This document shows positions 62,142 to 64,000 of a DNA stretch of 64,000 nucleotides, piece after piece (within the stretch, counting starts at the first letter, position 1; each line of letters begins with the position of its first letter). The stretch spans positions 5,828,001 through 5,892,000 of the forward strand of contig NZ_MWQN01000001.1 in the NCBI RefSeq assembly GCF_002024165.1. The letters run 5' to 3'. The DNA comes from Embleya scabrispora (GTDB lineage Bacteria > Actinomycetota > Actinomycetes > Streptomycetales > Streptomycetaceae). Below the pieces are notes generated by a model that did no database searches, was not told where the DNA came from, and was given only the letters and a program-made list of their open reading frames with translations. A program made the translations under genes and the position numbers.

Positions 62142-62795
62142 TTACATGTCGGACGGGGTGGGTTTGGTTGTGTGGCCGACTGTGGACAGGCTGATTTGTA
62201 CGTAGCGGTCGGCGATTTGTTGGGGGGTCAAGGGGCCCGTGGGGCGGTACCAGTTGGCTACTGCCTGGCAGCAGGTGATGACCGCTCGGCCGGCGTCGAT
62301 CGGGTATGGGGTGGTGAACTCGCCCAAGGCCACGCCGTCGCGGACGGCGGCGTGCATGAGGGATTCGAGTTCGTCGCGCATCGCCACGTAGCGGGCCCGA
62401 TTGGCCGGTTCCAGGCTGCGCATCTCGGTGTCCAGGAACGCCAGCGGTGCGCGGTTGGCCATGTACAGGACGATGCACTCGACCAGTGCGGCGAATCGTG
62501 CGGCCGGTGTTTCCTCGGCCTCTTCGAGTGCGGCCCGGCAGCGGCCCAGGGCCGCGTTCATCGAACCGATCAGCAACTCGACCAGCAGGGCCTGCTTGTT
62601 CCGGTAGTGGTAGTACAGCGCCGGCACCGTCACGCCGACCCGGCGGGCGATGTCGCGCACCGTCGTGCCGTGATAGCCGTGCTCGTCGAACGCGGCGAGC
62701 GACGCGGCCAGGATCGGCGGCAGCAGCAGTGGTCGGTATGCGCGCCAGTCGGTGTGACCGTCGGCGCGCAGATCCGCCGCCAAGGGCTCCGCCAT
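62142..62795 (-). CDS. TetR-family transcriptional regulator
   Basis: 217-residue regulator. HTH PPILAASLAAFDEHGYHGTTVRDIARRVGVTVPALYYHYRNKQALLVELL at about 27-76, then a TetR_C domain of the fatty-acid/acyl-CoA type (VECIVLYMANRAPLAFLDTEMRSL). ATG at 62795 is preferred because AGGAGG stands upstream; an in-frame ATG at 62864 overlaps the operator-like site. Placed behind the thiolase-SDR operon, and its upstream site shares a core with that operon's promoter. Confidence 0.9.
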   Translation of the reverse strand: MAEPLAADLRADGHTDWRAYRPLLLPPILAASLAAFDEHGYHGTTVRDIARRVGVTVPALYYHYRNKQALLVELLIGSMNAALGRCRAALEEAEETPAARFAALVECIVLYMANRAPLAFLDTEMRSLEPANRARYVAMRDELESLMHAAVRDGVALGEFTTPYPIDAGRAVITCCQAVANWYRPTGPLTPQQIADRYVQISLSTVGHTTKPTPSDM

Positions 62796-62865
62796 GGGTC
62801 CGCCTCCTGATTTTGCGGACTTGCTCCGGCCGTTCCGGGACGCATCGTCTTGGTTGCCCGGCATT

Positions 62866-62877
62866 CTAACGATCGCT
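62866..62877. promoter_or_regulatory. Operator-like AGCGATCGTTAG upstream of the TetR gene
   Basis: On the minus strand AGCGATCGTTAG, with palindromic core CGATCG. It shares AGCGA-N-CGTT with the site at the thiolase promoter (59639-59648), suggesting one regulator for both. Confidence 0.45.
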
Positions 62878-62941
62878 CGCTCGGTACCCGTACCCGCGCG
62901 CCGACCGCGCGACCCGGACCGCGGCCCGGGTCGCGCCGGGG

Positions 62942-64000
62942 TCAGCCGCCGATCTCCTGCAGGGTCTTGACCAGTTCGGCGAAGCCGATGCCCACCTCGT
63001 CCAGCACCCGGAGCAGGGCCGGCGGCGGGTCGCCGATCTGCCGGTTGAGCGGGCCGACCCGGCCCGGGACGCTCGCCAGGTCGCCGCCGCGGAAGCGCGA
63101 CTCGGGGTCGGCCGGCGGGCGTATCTGGTAGCTGCGCCAGTTCCGGGCGGGCCAGTTCAGCAGGGTCAGGTCGGGCGCGTGCCAGGCCATGAAGGCCCAG
63201 CGGCGCTCGTTGCCGGCCTGGATCAGCACCGGTTCGCCGTACTGCGCGAGCCGGGTCGCGGCCACCGCCGCGATCGGGACCGGGTTGCCGAACGAGCCGG
63301 TGATCCGCCAGATCCCGTCCTCGATGCCGGCCACCCAGCCGTGCGCGGCGAATTCCTCGATGGCCTCGGCGTAGGGGCTGTCCTCGGCAGGCGCGGGGGC
63401 GAACGTGGTGGTGCCGGCCGCATCGAACTCGGTCCCGGAGGCGACGTAGAGCGGCGGCGGGGTCACCACCGGGGCGACCGCGGGAGTCGGAGCGGGCGCG
63501 GCGACCTCGACCGGACGCGGCGGCGGGTTCACGGGTGCCGCCGGCGCCCGGGGCGGCTCGGGGGCCCCGGGCGCGGCGGGAACGGGAGCCGGCGTCGTCG
63601 CGGCCGGCGTCGGCTCGGCTCGCGGCGTTACCCGCTGCTCGCTCGGCCGTGCGGCCGTGGCCGGGCTGTACGCGAAGACCACGCCGGAGTGCGTCACACC
63701 GCCGTCGGCGCGCGGGAGGCTGCCCCGCACCGCCGGGCCCTGACCGGCCGCCGGCGGGAAGGTCGCACTCGTCGCACCGGCCGGGACGGCACCCAACTCC
63801 CGCCAGGAGCCCGCCGATCCGTCGACGGACGTGGCGATCGTGACCGGCTCGCGGGCCGGCCCGGCGAGCACCACGTGCAGCCCCGCGCCGTCCGCTCGGG
63901 CGCCGAGCAGGACCAGTTCGGGCGTGGCCGCCACTCCGCGCAGCGCGTCCAGGTCGGTGGGCGCGACGGTGCGGCCCTCGCCGAGCGCCAGGACCGGGCC
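62942..64000 (-). CDS. Pro/Ala-rich hypothetical protein (5' end beyond window)
   Basis: 353 residues visible; the frame is open to the right edge, so the N-terminus is missing. An initial beta-rich segment (ATPELVLLGARADGAGLHVVLAGPAREPVTIATSVDGSAGSW) resembles a sandwich domain. A long Pro/Ala linker (about residues 110-185) follows. A C-terminal domain of about 150 residues contains YAEAIEEFAAHGWVAGIEDGIWRITGSFG and RRWAFMAWHAPDLTLLNWPARNWRSYQIRPP, conserved-looking but not recognised. No signal peptide can be judged. Divergent from the TetR gene with which it ends tail-to-head at about 150 nt. Confidence 0.75.
   Translation of the reverse strand, partial: GPVLALGEGRTVAPTDLDALRGVAATPELVLLGARADGAGLHVVLAGPAREPVTIATSVDGSAGSWRELGAVPAGATSATFPPAAGQGPAVRGSLPRADGGVTHSGVVFAYSPATAARPSEQRVTPRAEPTPAATTPAPVPAAPGAPEPPRAPAAPVNPPPRPVEVAAPAPTPAVAPVVTPPPLYVASGTEFDAAGTTTFAPAPAEDSPYAEAIEEFAAHGWVAGIEDGIWRITGSFGNPVPIAAVAATRLAQYGEPVLIQAGNERRWAFMAWHAPDLTLLNWPARNWRSYQIRPPADPESRFRGGDLASVPGRVGPLNRQIGDPPPALLRVLDEVGIGFAELVKTLQEIGG

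Noticed and set aside
61727-62205. Short Trp/Arg-rich plus-strand frames in the 106-bp repeats
   Set aside because: The repeat period is not a multiple of three, so each unit shifts frame; no ribosome site or family match.

Overview
The window is a high-GC chromosomal segment of a filamentous actinomycete, most likely Streptomycetaceae (Streptomyces, Kitasatospora or Embleya-like). The evidence is an hrdB-type principal sigma factor with a long N-terminal Lys/Ala-rich region, a complete conservon (kinase, roadblock, DUF742, GTPase, CYP157-like P450), an SAV2177-type methyltransferase, a septum-form lipoprotein, a type III polyketide synthase and a Streptomyces-style ESX locus. Codon positions are strongly GC-biased, so most long reading frames opposite real genes are shadows. 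No rRNA, tRNA, CRISPR array, insertion sequence or phage gene was seen.

Layout: 1-4.2 kb holds a fatty-acid methyltransferase and a three-gene polar amino-acid ABC importer read leftward. 4.4-8.3 kb holds a UbiA prenyltransferase divergent from a type III PKS / ICMT-like methyltransferase / flavoprotein operon, a small phenolic-lipid or quinone-type cluster. 8.5-15.4 kb holds a MocR regulator, an SAV2177 methyltransferase, hrdB, an empty 0.9-kb stretch, and an NmrA-like oxidoreductase beside an AraC regulator. 15.6-18.4 kb is a sugar-phosphate operon (SIS protein, PfkB kinase, class II aldolase) behind two dyads. 18.5-22.7 kb is the conservon. 23-26.3 kb holds a lipoprotein, a CGNR regulator, a GtrA protein and an IclR regulator.

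26.4-32.7 kb is an organosulfur operon. It opens with a 35-residue leader peptide of the type that precedes actinobacterial sulfur genes. It continues with a DszB-like desulfinase that keeps the catalytic Cys/His/Arg, a lipoprotein binding protein, permease and ATPase of the sulfonate type, a second binding protein without a signal peptide, and a flavin-dependent monooxygenase. 32.7-35.0 kb holds an SDR/TetR divergent pair and a GDPD enzyme.

35.4-55.9 kb is a type VII secretion island without eccB, eccD, eccE or mycosin in view. It contains a membrane Ser/Thr kinase, a beta-helix/CbbX-AAA fusion, a 2602-residue putative substrate with ten ~65-residue tandem repeats, two ESX-like helical proteins, a 1552-residue FHA/FtsK ATPase, a membrane protein and an ECF sigma factor. 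A 38-bp inverted repeat lies between the giant gene and the divergent ESX-like gene.

55.9-64 kb holds an HxlR/oxidoreductase pair, a 60-bp minisatellite, a DUF2127 protein, a TetR gene, a thiolase-SDR operon, a 106-bp tandem repeat, a second TetR gene and a partial Pro-rich protein. One operator-like motif appears both at the thiolase promoter and before the second TetR gene. Several regulator genes look leaderless, with a TANNNT box 6-7 nt before the start codon.
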